Assembly: GCF_016508585.1 (NCBI RefSeq)
Contig: NZ_JADVOP010000006.1
Span: forward strand, 85,006 to 149,005
DNA: 64,000 nt
Source: Acinetobacter baumannii
GTDB lineage: Bacteria; Pseudomonadota; Gammaproteobacteria; Pseudomonadales; Moraxellaceae
Direction of reading: 5' to 3'
Shown: one piece after another, positions 17,851 through 25,918 of the stretch
Layout of the letters: each line of letters begins with the position of its first letter
Numbering within the stretch: position 1 is the stretch's first letter
Made by a program: the position numbers and the translations under genes
The notes under the pieces: generated by a model
What the model saw: only the letters and a program-made list of their open reading frames with translations
Database searches by the model: none
What the model was told of the DNA's origin: nothing

Positions 17851-18102
17851 ATGGCTTTAATGATTACTGACAAGTGTATCAATTGTGATATGTGTGTTGC
17901 AGAATGCCCCAATCAGGCAATATTTGAAGGTCAAGATATTTATGAAATCGATAGCGAACGTTGTACAGAATGTGTTGGATTTTATGATCGCCAAACTTGT
18001 GTAGATGTTTGTCCTATTGAATGCATTGTTCAAAATCCTGAGCACATTGAAAGCAAGGCACAACTGTTAAATCGTTTTCACTATCTAAGTTTTTTTGGAT
18101 AA
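17851..18102 (+). CDS. yfhL: YfhL-type 4Fe-4S dicluster ferredoxin
   Basis: An 83-residue ferredoxin. The first cluster motif is CINCDMCVAECP, and the second, CTECVGFYDRQTCVDVCP, has the insertion typical of the Allochromatium-vinosum/YfhL type. It begins nine bases after trhP and is in the same operon, so it may supply electrons or Fe-S support to that Fe-S protein; this link is inference from adjacency. Confidence 0.92.
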   Translation: MALMITDKCINCDMCVAECPNQAIFEGQDIYEIDSERCTECVGFYDRQTCVDVCPIECIVQNPEHIESKAQLLNRFHYLSFFG

Positions 18103-18242
18103 AAATATTTTCCAAGAAATGCTGATCTTGGAACGTATATTGCTTTATTAATATGTCAGCAAATAACAAGAACAATAAACAACATGGAATTGAGCAGTGG
18201 CAGCGCAGCTCATTAACAGGGTAAAACAATAAGATTAAGGAG

Positions 18243-18280
18243 AAGCTAAGGTGTGTTTGGGGGACACTTTAGCTTTTTCT
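18243..18280 (+). terminator. Terminator of trhP-yfhL
   Basis: A 12-bp stem, AAGCTAAGGTGT (18243-18254) with ACACTTTAGCTT (18264-18275, one G-T pair), runs into CTTTTTCTT. It is 140 bp past the yfhL stop. Confidence 0.75.
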
Positions 18281-18348
18281 TATTTAAATGGTTAATTTCA
18301 CTTTTAGGGACCAACGAATACCTTAATTTTTATGAAAAAATTCCAAGC

Positions 18349-19230
18349 CTAAACAAAACTTTGAGAAAATTTTTCTTTGCACCAATTTTTCACTTCATTC
18401 ACAACAGAATCAGCATCGGGTGGAGTCAATAGATAATAATTCCAAGCCGGTTCACTATATGCTGAAACGATTTTCATACGCCCCTGTTTTAAGTCATTTG
18501 CAATTGCTGTACGACTTAATAATGCCACACCTTGCCCTGACAATACTGCCTGAATTGCATGACTTTCCTGAGTATAAAAAACTTGTGGCTGTCCGGCATG
18601 TATCTGTAATCCACGCTTTTCAAACCATTTTTGCCAATTGACCAAATTGGGGCAGTATTCATCTCCCCAAGTAAAGTGAATCAATGGAACAGTCTTCCAA
18701 TTCATTTCTTGTATATTCAGCGATGGATGCCCGACAGCAACATATTCATCGGTGGCCAGTAGTTCAGTAGTAACATGCTGATAGCCTCCTGAACCGTAGC
18801 GAATCGCCAAATCGTAGAGACCGGAATTCATATTGACCAAATCATAGCTCGCATGTACGCGAAACATAATATTGGGAAAGCGGTTTTGTAATTCCGGTAA
18901 ATGCGGAATGATCCACTCACTTGCAAAAGACGGGATCGTTGTAATCGTAAAAAGCCGTTGTTTGTGTTGTTCAAGTTGATGTAAAGCCGATTGAATCTGT
19001 TCAAAACCAGTGCGCACATGTTTCAGCAAGAACTCGCCTTCTGGGGTCAGCGTTATTGATCTTATGCGTCGTTCAAAAAGCTGTAAATTTAATTGTTGCT
19101 CTAACTTTTTGATGCGATGGCTTAAGGCAGTGGGTGTCAAAAAAAGTTGATCCGCTGCTTTTTTAAAGCTCAGTTCTTCTGCGACATATTGAAAAGCCAA
19201 TAATTGTTCGAATGCATTATGTAAAGCCAT
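18349..19230 (-). CDS. LysR-family transcriptional regulator
   Basis: The 293-residue product begins with the LysR helix-turn-helix (QYVAEELSFKKAADQLFLTP...ALSHRIKKLE), followed by a periplasmic-binding-protein-like effector domain. The GcvA-like phrase YDLAIRYGSGG is visible near residue 135. It is divergent from an azoreductase gene across 114 bp that contain a long palindrome, so it likely controls both genes. Confidence 0.88.
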   Translation of the reverse strand: MALHNAFEQLLAFQYVAEELSFKKAADQLFLTPTALSHRIKKLEQQLNLQLFERRIRSITLTPEGEFLLKHVRTGFEQIQSALHQLEQHKQRLFTITTIPSFASEWIIPHLPELQNRFPNIMFRVHASYDLVNMNSGLYDLAIRYGSGGYQHVTTELLATDEYVAVGHPSLNIQEMNWKTVPLIHFTWGDEYCPNLVNWQKWFEKRGLQIHAGQPQVFYTQESHAIQAVLSGQGVALLSRTAIANDLKQGRMKIVSAYSEPAWNYYLLTPPDADSVVNEVKNWCKEKFSQSFV

Positions 19231-19241
19231 AAGACCACATA

Positions 19242-19266
19242 TATAAATGAATTTAATTCATTTATA
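19242..19266. promoter_or_regulatory. 25-bp palindrome between lysR and azoR
   Basis: A perfect inverted repeat with a single central T: arms of 12 bp, TATAAATGAATT and its complement, from 19242 to 19266. It starts 11 bp upstream of the lysR start codon and contains T-N11-A LysR-type boxes. Probably the LysR operator. Confidence 0.6.
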
Positions 19267-19344
19267 ACATGTATTTTTATCGTTTGTCGTTTTTTTCGAA
19301 TTAAATAAAAATCATATTCAATACATTAACAACAGCGTATTAAT

Positions 19345-20013
19345 ATGGCAAACATTCTGAAAATAGATACCAGTTTAAGAAGTGGTATTTCTGGAACACA
19401 TCCACATGGTTCTTTAAGCCGACGTTTAACAGCGTTATTTATTCAACAATGGCGTGAAAATGATTCATCTATTGAGGTTAAGTATCGTGATCTAGGACAA
19501 AATCCCATACCTTATATTGATGAAGAATGGGTCATTTCAGAATTCGGCTACGCAGAATCCGAAGAAAAAGCACAACAACGCTTAAAACTCAGTGATGAAC
19601 TGATTGAAGAAATACAATGGGCGGATGTAATTGTACTGGGCGTACCCATGTATAACTTTGGACCGCCTGCCCATCTAAAAGCCTATATTGACCACTTGGT
19701 ACGCATAAATAAAACCTATTCTTTTGATCCCACCAAAACACAACCATACTCAGGTTTGTTAGATGATCAAAAAACGCTGATTATTCTTTCTGCACGAGGC
19801 TCACACGACTTTGATTCAGCCGATGCACCTTTTGCCAACCATGTGGAGCCCTCTATCAAAACCGCATTTAATTTTATTGGCATCAGAAAAATTCATGAAA
19901 TTGCCATTGAACATCAGGAAACTGGCGGCAGCTTGCTAGAAAACTCCATACTTGCCGCTGAAGAAAAAACCCGAACACTGGTTAGAAATCTACAGACACA
20001 AACACCCCCATAA
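19345..20013 (+). CDS. azoR: FMN-dependent NADH-azoreductase-like flavodoxin-fold protein
   Basis: A 222-residue flavodoxin-2 fold oxidoreductase that reduces quinones and azo compounds with NAD(P)H. The segment VPMYNFGPPAHLKAYID (about 100-116) is the FMN-binding signature of AzoR, and the N-terminus has LKIDTSLR...GSLSRRL for the phosphate loop. Cytoplasmic. Divergent LysR gene suggests induction by its substrate. Confidence 0.85.
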   Translation: MANILKIDTSLRSGISGTHPHGSLSRRLTALFIQQWRENDSSIEVKYRDLGQNPIPYIDEEWVISEFGYAESEEKAQQRLKLSDELIEEIQWADVIVLGVPMYNFGPPAHLKAYIDHLVRINKTYSFDPTKTQPYSGLLDDQKTLIILSARGSHDFDSADAPFANHVEPSIKTAFNFIGIRKIHEIAIEHQETGGSLLENSILAAEEKTRTLVRNLQTQTPP

Positions 20014-20033
20014 AGTCATTCAACACCTATGAC

Positions 20034-20069
20034 AAAAAAAGGAATTGAGCTGTTAGCAACTCAATTCCT
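20034..20069 (-). terminator. Terminator downstream of ahpF
   Basis: Arms AGGAATTGAG (20040-20049) and CTCAATTCCT (20060-20069) are followed on the minus strand by seven T. It lies between convergent azoR and ahpF and is oriented for ahpF. Confidence 0.75.
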
Positions 20070-20157
20070 ATCAAGGGTAAAACAATCAGTTGAATAATTG
20101 CAAAATCAAAGCGTTTAATGGACCAGTCTGGTTTTGCCACTCAACAATCTTCAGTCA

Positions 20158-21723
20158 TTATTGACCTGAACGAATAATATAATCAAATGCAGATAACGAC
20201 GCTTTTGCCCCCTCACCCGCAGCGATGATAATTTGTTTATAAGGTACTGTTGTACAGTCGCCTGCAGCAAAAACACCTTTCACATTGGTTTCATTGCGAT
20301 CATTCACTACAATTTCATTTCGATTAGAAAGTTCAACAGCGGTTTCTTTTAGGAAATCTGTATTTGGCAATAAACCAATCTGTACGAATATTCCAGCAAG
20401 CTCAATGATGTGAAGCTCATCAGTCGCACGATCTTTATATTTCAAGCCTGTCACGACCGAACCATCACCAATCACCTCTGTAGAAAGTGCATTCATGATC
20501 ACTGTAGTATTTGGCAAGCTATTGAGCTTATCTTGAAGTACTTGGTCAGCACGAAGTTTGGTATCAAACTCAATTAATGTCACATGCTCAACAATACCTG
20601 CAAGATCAATCGCGGCTTCCACACCTGAGTTACCACCACCGATTACAGCAACTTTTTTGCCTTTGAACAATGGACCATCACAATGCGGGCAGTAAGCAAC
20701 ACCACGTGTTTTATACTCTTTCTCGCCTGGTACATTCATTTCTCTCCAACGCGCACCTGTTGATAAGATGACTGTTTTTGATTCAAGTTTTGCACCATTT
20801 TCCAACTCAACTTCGACCAAGCCATTGACTGTTTGATCTGCACCTACAATGTTTTTAACTTTTTGCAAGTTCATGATGTCGACGCCGTACTCACGTACAT
20901 GAGCTTCCATATCAGCACCAAATTTAGGACCTTGGGTTTTCTGAACTGAAATAAAGTTCTCGATATCCATGGTGTCCATGACCTGACCGCCAAAGCGTTC
21001 TGACACAATACCAGTACGAATGCCTTTACGTGCAGCATATACCGCAGACGTTGCACCCGCAGGTCCACCACCGATCACCAATACATCGAATGCATCTTTG
21101 GCATTGAGTTTCTCAGCATCTTTGGCTGCAGCGCCACTGTCTAGTTTGGCAATGATTTCTTCTAGAGTCATACGACCTTGACCAATATGTTCACCATTTT
21201 GGAAAACCATCGGTACAGCTAAAATTTTGCGCTCTTCAACTTCATCTTGGAAGAATGCCCCATCGATCATGGTTGCGGTCGTACCAGGGTTGTTAATGGC
21301 AATCAAGTTCAATGCCTGAACAACATCTGGACAGTTGTGACAACTTAAAGAGACGAATACATCAAAGTCTGCAGTCAGATTTAAGCCTTTGACTTGTGCC
21401 AGAACTTCATCAGAAACTTTGGGCGCATAGCCAGAAACTTGCAACAAAGCCAAGATCAGTGAAGTAAATTCATGCCCCATAGGCAAGCCGGCAAAGAATA
21501 CACGTGGCTGCTCACCCACTTTTGCAATACCAAAGCTAGGCTTACGTCCATTTTGACCATCAAAACGTGCTGTCACTTGATCTGAAAGCGCAGCAATTTC
21601 AGTCACCAACTCTTTAATTTTATCTGACTTCTCAGAGCCATTTAAAGAAGCAATGATTTCGATTGGGCTTTCGAGACGCTCTAACAAAGTTTTTAATTGA
21701 GCAGAAGTATTTGTATCTAACAT
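20158..21723 (-). CDS. ahpF: Alkyl hydroperoxide reductase subunit F
   Basis: Flavoprotein that passes electrons from NADH to AhpC for peroxide removal. The 521 residues match E. coli AhpF. The N-terminal thioredoxin-like domain has SCHNC (Cys128, Cys131). The FAD motif is IGGGPAGAT, the active disulfide is CPHC (Cys345, Cys348) and the NAD motif is IGGGNSG. The ATG at 21723 has GGAG nine bases upstream; the in-frame TTG 15 bases earlier coincides with that site. ahpC is not in this window. Confidence 0.96.
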   Translation of the reverse strand: MLDTNTSAQLKTLLERLESPIEIIASLNGSEKSDKIKELVTEIAALSDQVTARFDGQNGRKPSFGIAKVGEQPRVFFAGLPMGHEFTSLILALLQVSGYAPKVSDEVLAQVKGLNLTADFDVFVSLSCHNCPDVVQALNLIAINNPGTTATMIDGAFFQDEVEERKILAVPMVFQNGEHIGQGRMTLEEIIAKLDSGAAAKDAEKLNAKDAFDVLVIGGGPAGATSAVYAARKGIRTGIVSERFGGQVMDTMDIENFISVQKTQGPKFGADMEAHVREYGVDIMNLQKVKNIVGADQTVNGLVEVELENGAKLESKTVILSTGARWREMNVPGEKEYKTRGVAYCPHCDGPLFKGKKVAVIGGGNSGVEAAIDLAGIVEHVTLIEFDTKLRADQVLQDKLNSLPNTTVIMNALSTEVIGDGSVVTGLKYKDRATDELHIIELAGIFVQIGLLPNTDFLKETAVELSNRNEIVVNDRNETNVKGVFAAGDCTTVPYKQIIIAAGEGAKASLSAFDYIIRSGQ

Positions 21724-22128
21724 GCTAACAATCTCCAAGGGAGTAAATTTATTTCGTTAAATGTATATTACGACTATTTAAAAAATAGATAAAACAGTTT
21801 GTTTTCATTAAATCAATCGGTTTTTTAGTTTAACAATAATCCGACTCATTTGCATCACATGTTCCCCTGTTTATTCAGTACAAGTATTTAACTGTATTGT
21901 ATATCGGGACATTCACGATAAAATCAATCAATCAGGGCAATTCTTCAAAACTTAAAATTAGATTAATATTCAATAAAAATAATATTTTTGCGACCATGTT
22001 TCTACAAAAAACTCTGCGCAGAGATTACACAAAGTTTTAAGCTAAATTGATGGTGTCGTTTCTCCTATTAAGTACAACAACGTGTACTTATTCACAATTT
22101 CCAAATACAGATGTGATGAGGTAAAACA
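21724..22128. other. Divergent promoter region of ahpF and the DsbA-like gene
   Basis: About 405 bp. It contains two perfect palindromes: CTCTGCGCAGAG (22012-22023) and an 8+6+8 repeat at 22069-22090 (separate entry). An OxyR site would be expected for ahpF, but I cannot identify one with confidence. Confidence 0.5.
22069..22090. promoter_or_regulatory. Inverted repeat upstream of the DsbA-like gene
   Basis: TAAGTACA-N6-TGTACTTA is a perfect inverted repeat 39 bp before the start codon at 22129. The form suggests a TetR- or MarR-type operator. The cognate regulator is not obvious. Confidence 0.5.
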
Positions 22129-22749
22129 ATGAAAATAGAGTTTGTGTTCGATATCGTCTACCCAATGAGTTATGTTGCATTTGAAAAACTCAAACAACAC
22201 TGGAATCAACCAACGGCGAAAAAAATCGAATTATTACCTGTGCAAGTTTTACCTGAAATTCCGGAACAGGGTTTAGATATTTATCAATATCTGACTGAAA
22301 AATACGGAACCAAAGAAGCTGATCGTAAACTTGATATGGCAAAATTTGCTGCATATAGTCAAGACTTGACTGTAGATATCGAGCATATGAAACGTATGCC
22401 CAATAGTCGCTTGGCGCATCAGGCTATTTTAGCCTTGGATAATGTCTTTGATCAGTTTGCTTTAACCCAGGCTTTATTTCACGCTATTTTTGCGCATGGT
22501 AAAGACATTGCCAATCCTGAAATATTAAAACAAGTCATTGAAGGCATGGGACTGGACGGCACTAAAGTTCTACGTTCAATTCAACATAAAGAAGTTGCAG
22601 ACAAACAAGCTGAAATTACCCAATATGTCCAAGGTTTTGGTAAACATCCAACACCATACTATTTGGTTGATGGTGAAATTTGGGATAAAACCTTTGATAC
22701 ACTTGAACTTAAGGAACTTATTACTCAACGCGCGAAAGATCTAGCCTAG
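22129..22749 (+). CDS. DsbA-family (FrnE-like) thioredoxin-fold protein lacking the CxxC
   Basis: The 206-residue protein has the DsbA-like fold with an inserted helical domain. It starts MKIEFVFDIVYPMSY, where FrnE-type proteins have DxVCPWC; both cysteines are replaced (Tyr and Ser). The cis-proline region is HPTPYYLVDG. Without cysteines it cannot be a classical disulfide oxidoreductase, and a glutathione-using isomerase (2-hydroxychromene-2-carboxylate isomerase-like) or binding role is possible. A ribosome-binding site GATGAGG precedes the ATG. Confidence 0.75.
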   Translation: MKIEFVFDIVYPMSYVAFEKLKQHWNQPTAKKIELLPVQVLPEIPEQGLDIYQYLTEKYGTKEADRKLDMAKFAAYSQDLTVDIEHMKRMPNSRLAHQAILALDNVFDQFALTQALFHAIFAHGKDIANPEILKQVIEGMGLDGTKVLRSIQHKEVADKQAEITQYVQGFGKHPTPYYLVDGEIWDKTFDTLELKELITQRAKDLA

Positions 22750-22768
22750 TAAATTCCGGTCACACATT

Positions 22769-22806
22769 AAAAAGCACTTGGCGTCAAAACAAAAAGTGCT
22801 TTTTTG
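22769..22806 (+). terminator. Terminator of the DsbA-like gene
   Basis: AAAAAGCACTT (22769-22779) pairs with AAGTGCTTTTT (22794-22804), followed by a further T. It sits 20 bp past the stop and can also serve the convergent TelA operon. Confidence 0.8.
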
Positions 22807-22838
22807 CTTAGATGCCCCCTGTATGTAACAGGTAAACA

Positions 22839-23756
22839 TTAACTTATCCGATGACCAATCCGCTGTAATCGTTTGCTCATTCGATATGCGATCAAATAGA
22901 TGAATAAGCCTGATAATAAACCCATTGCCCCAATCGCCCATAACAGCTTCTCGACGATATTAGACCAAAAATTTGCTCGATTCACTTGAACTTCAACGCC
23001 TTTGGCAAGTGGAGACAGCGCTTGGTTAAACACTTGATGCTGAATCGTCCATAACTGTTCTGGTTTAAATCCATATTCTAAGAATTGAGGGTCGCCTTGC
23101 TCTGCTTTGATGAGCTTTTCTGCATAGACTGTTGCAACCACTCGATCTACAGGTTTATGCATTAATGCTGTCTGTGCCAATAAATAGTTTTGTACAGGTT
23201 CAGGTAATTCAGATTTGCTGAGATATTGGTAAATATTACTGTGTTGAATATTCTGATCATAATGAACAAAAGCTTTCAGCTCTTTGTCACCTTCATCTTT
23301 TAGATCATATTGTATATAAGTCAAACCTGACCATATCACAATAAAAGCAATTAACCATGCCACACATTTGAGAATAAAAGATTGCAGACGAATCAAAAAG
23401 AATTGCAACTTTTTAAGTAATTTAATGACAAAAAATGCACCAATGAAAGAAATAATCAATTTTAAAATTAACCAACCTAACCAAGAAAACGCGTTCATCA
23501 GATAGTCAGGCTGATAAATTGCGTCTCTTAATTGCTGATCAACCATATAAGGCAGATGCAGTTGATGCACATGTTGAGCAACCCCAAACATGTTAAAAAC
23601 CCATTCCTGCTGAAAAAATAATGAAATCAAACCTGCAACACCAACCGCTGACAAAATTACAGCCGCCGCCGTAAGATTCCACTTACGGCGCTGTAACATT
23701 TTTAATCCATGTTCTATTTGCTGAATATCTACAGCATGTTGATTATTTTCAGTCAA
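22839..23756 (-). CDS. Uncharacterised membrane protein of the TelA operon
   Basis: The 305-residue protein has hydrophobic segments near residues 28-48, 90-112, 130-150 and 268-290, with a soluble part of about 110 residues (150-260) between the last two. I recognise no family. It is the last gene of a three-gene operon with TelA and a TelA-like protein, 47 bp after telA. It could anchor the TelA proteins at the inner membrane; this is inference. Confidence 0.65.
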   Translation of the reverse strand: MTENNQHAVDIQQIEHGLKMLQRRKWNLTAAAVILSAVGVAGLISLFFQQEWVFNMFGVAQHVHQLHLPYMVDQQLRDAIYQPDYLMNAFSWLGWLILKLIISFIGAFFVIKLLKKLQFFLIRLQSFILKCVAWLIAFIVIWSGLTYIQYDLKDEGDKELKAFVHYDQNIQHSNIYQYLSKSELPEPVQNYLLAQTALMHKPVDRVVATVYAEKLIKAEQGDPQFLEYGFKPEQLWTIQHQVFNQALSPLAKGVEVQVNRANFWSNIVEKLLWAIGAMGLLSGLFIYLIAYRMSKRLQRIGHRIS

Positions 23757-23803
23757 GTATTACACCTTTATTCACGACATCAATGAGCACATTTAAAATT
23801 GAT

Positions 23804-24958
23804 TCAAGATTTTTGTGCAGTATTGTCCAAAACCAACTGCTGTAAATTCGACTGCAAAGCTTTAATTCGGGTTGAAGCCTCTTCACGCTTTTGCATGCCT
23901 TCTTTTTGTATCTGAATCACATCATTCACTGTTTTAATGAGGGTGTTTTGAACATGTTCAAGCGTTTCAATATCAATCACCGAGCGTTGATTGGCTTTGG
24001 CGGTATCTACTGAATTTTGATGTAACAAATCCGCATTGCGTTTTAACAACTCGTTGGTTGCATCATCAATCGTATTGGCAAGTTGTACGCTGTTGCGTTG
24101 TTCATTTAGCGATATCGCTAAGCTAATTTGGTTTTTCCAAGCAGGCAGTGTGATATTTTTAATGGCATAGAATTTATCAACCAACATCATATTATTTGAC
24201 TGAATGATTCGGATCATCGGCAAAGTTTGCATGGCGGACTGTTGCAGAACCTGTAAATCACTGACTCTTTTTTCTAGATTATTGGCTAAATGGTTGAGAT
24301 CGTAGACACGCTGATTGATTTTTTGATCTTGTTCTTGCACAGATAAAGTCGCAATCTCTTGTTGTACCTCTTGTTGTTTGATTCGTCCAGCAGCAATATA
24401 GATACCCAACTGGCGATATTCTTCCTGCACACCATTAAACATGCGATCTAAGGTATCTACACGTGCTTTCAAACCCGTTTGCGAAGTTTCAATTTCTTTA
24501 ACCAGTGCGTCAATTTGTTCTTTGGTGGTATTAAAATGTTGGTCAAAACTCTGTTTCGCACCTTTAAACTTATTTAAGAGACTGCCGATAAATCCTGAAC
24601 TTTTCGATTGATTCAAAATACTCGATGTATTGAGCTGCTGCGCAACTTGTACGACTTCATTTAACTTTTGCCCCGTCACATCGAGGTCTTTATTTTTAAC
24701 CAGATTCAACAATTCATCCGTATAGGACGAAGTTTTAGTTGCAATATTTTTTCCGTACTCTGCAACTGCTGCATGGTTGATATTTGCCAAATCTTTATGA
24801 GCATTGACCACCTCATTAAAATCCTCGGTATTTAAACCGATCTCTTTGAGATTCAATTGTTCAAATTTTTGAATTTCCAATGGAGAGTTTGATTCTGCTG
24901 TCGTTGACGTCATAGAATCCGCTGATGTTTTTAATGGTTGCTGATTCGAATCGCTCAT
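23804..24958 (-). CDS. telA: TelA/KlaA-family toxic anion resistance protein
   Basis: The 384-residue, mostly coiled-coil cytoplasmic protein matches the TelA family (PF05816). Typical segments are LLNKFKGAKQSFDQHF, LDRMFNGVQEEYRQLGIYIA and MMLVDKFYAIKNITLPAWK. TelA proteins were found on tellurite-resistance loci, but their biochemical role is unsettled. The N-terminal 30 residues are low-complexity Ser/Thr. It begins nine bases after the upstream gene. Confidence 0.88.
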   Translation of the reverse strand: MSDSNQQPLKTSADSMTSTTAESNSPLEIQKFEQLNLKEIGLNTEDFNEVVNAHKDLANINHAAVAEYGKNIATKTSSYTDELLNLVKNKDLDVTGQKLNEVVQVAQQLNTSSILNQSKSSGFIGSLLNKFKGAKQSFDQHFNTTKEQIDALVKEIETSQTGLKARVDTLDRMFNGVQEEYRQLGIYIAAGRIKQQEVQQEIATLSVQEQDQKINQRVYDLNHLANNLEKRVSDLQVLQQSAMQTLPMIRIIQSNNMMLVDKFYAIKNITLPAWKNQISLAISLNEQRNSVQLANTIDDATNELLKRNADLLHQNSVDTAKANQRSVIDIETLEHVQNTLIKTVNDVIQIQKEGMQKREEASTRIKALQSNLQQLVLDNTAQKS

Positions 24959-24967
24959 AGATCTACC

Positions 24968-25750
24968 CTATTTATTTTCTAATGATTTCTTTAAAGATTG
25001 AATTAATTTATCACGACTTTTATCAAGTTCTTCAGTCGTCACCAAAGAATTTTGTGCACTGCTCTGTCTGACATGATACTGCCATGCAGGAATCAAAACT
25101 TGCTGTGCTTCATTAAAGCGGTCCAACAATGTTAAGGAAAGTTGTTGCGTTAACTGCATCTGAGCCAATGCAATATCATTACTGGCTTGTAAAGTCTGCA
25201 AAGTGTTGATCTTTTTTGACAAACGTTCTGAAAAATTATCCAAGGGATGACGTTGCTGCACAAATACAGGGTATTCATCTAAAAATTCCTGTGCTGCGCG
25301 AATATATTTTGCCATTTGCTCTCTTAAACCATTGGCTTGTTGGAAACGAGATTCTGACTTTTGAATTTCAATTTGCAATCGTTGACTCAGTTGTTTGGCT
25401 TCATCAATTAAACTTTCTAAATCCCGTAAATATTTTACTTGCCCGACGCTAAACTCTAAATCCAAACCTAACCACTTTTGCAAAGCATTAAATTTTCTTT
25501 GGTTCAACTTTGTCTTTGATACAGATAACTGTTCAATAATTTGGGCAATAATTTGACTTAACTTTTGTGTCAAACTCGGATCTATACTTTTTAACAGTAC
25601 GGACTGTGCTTGAATCAATTGATCCGCATACAAATTGAGTCGGGTTTGATTATCCAGCAATGGAACAAGATCATTACGTTTAATTGAAAGCAATTCATCA
25701 GCATTACAAGAAATCTGTTCAAGGGGGGTCAGTACAGTAAATTGTTTCAT
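24968..25750 (-). CDS. Diverged TelA-like coiled-coil protein
   Basis: The 260-residue helical protein opens the operon. Its C-terminal half parallels the adjacent TelA: LQTLQAS here against LQVLQQS in TelA, then LLDRF against LVDKF, then IPAWQ against LPAWK, at the same spacing. The N-terminal region of TelA is mostly absent. I read it as a diverged, shortened TelA paralogue that may form mixed assemblies with TelA. The similarity was seen by eye and is modest. Confidence 0.6.
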   Translation of the reverse strand: MKQFTVLTPLEQISCNADELLSIKRNDLVPLLDNQTRLNLYADQLIQAQSVLLKSIDPSLTQKLSQIIAQIIEQLSVSKTKLNQRKFNALQKWLGLDLEFSVGQVKYLRDLESLIDEAKQLSQRLQIEIQKSESRFQQANGLREQMAKYIRAAQEFLDEYPVFVQQRHPLDNFSERLSKKINTLQTLQASNDIALAQMQLTQQLSLTLLDRFNEAQQVLIPAWQYHVRQSSAQNSLVTTEELDKSRDKLIQSLKKSLENK

Positions 25751-25875
25751 ATCAGTTCAAAATGAATAACTTTTCAATGATTTAAGGGAAATCTTCAGAC
25801 TACCCTCTCTAATTAAAACTTATAATACAAATTCAGCTTAAAGCCTAACTAAATAGCAAAAAATATACAGACATA

Positions 25876-25907
25876 AAAAAACCAGCTTCGAAAAACTGGT
25901 TTTTATA
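25876..25907. terminator. Terminator downstream of the rhombotarget pair
   Basis: AAAAACCAG (25878-25886) pairs with CTGGTTTTT (25897-25905), with A and T runs on both sides. It lies 13 bp past the stop of the gene at 25919 and separates it from the TelA operon. Confidence 0.8.
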
Positions 25908-25918
25908 CATCTAAATGA

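Noticed and set aside
22769..25750. TelA operon as a tellurite-resistance ter locus
   Set aside because: No TerB, TerC, TerD or TerZ-type genes are present; only TelA is shared with such loci.
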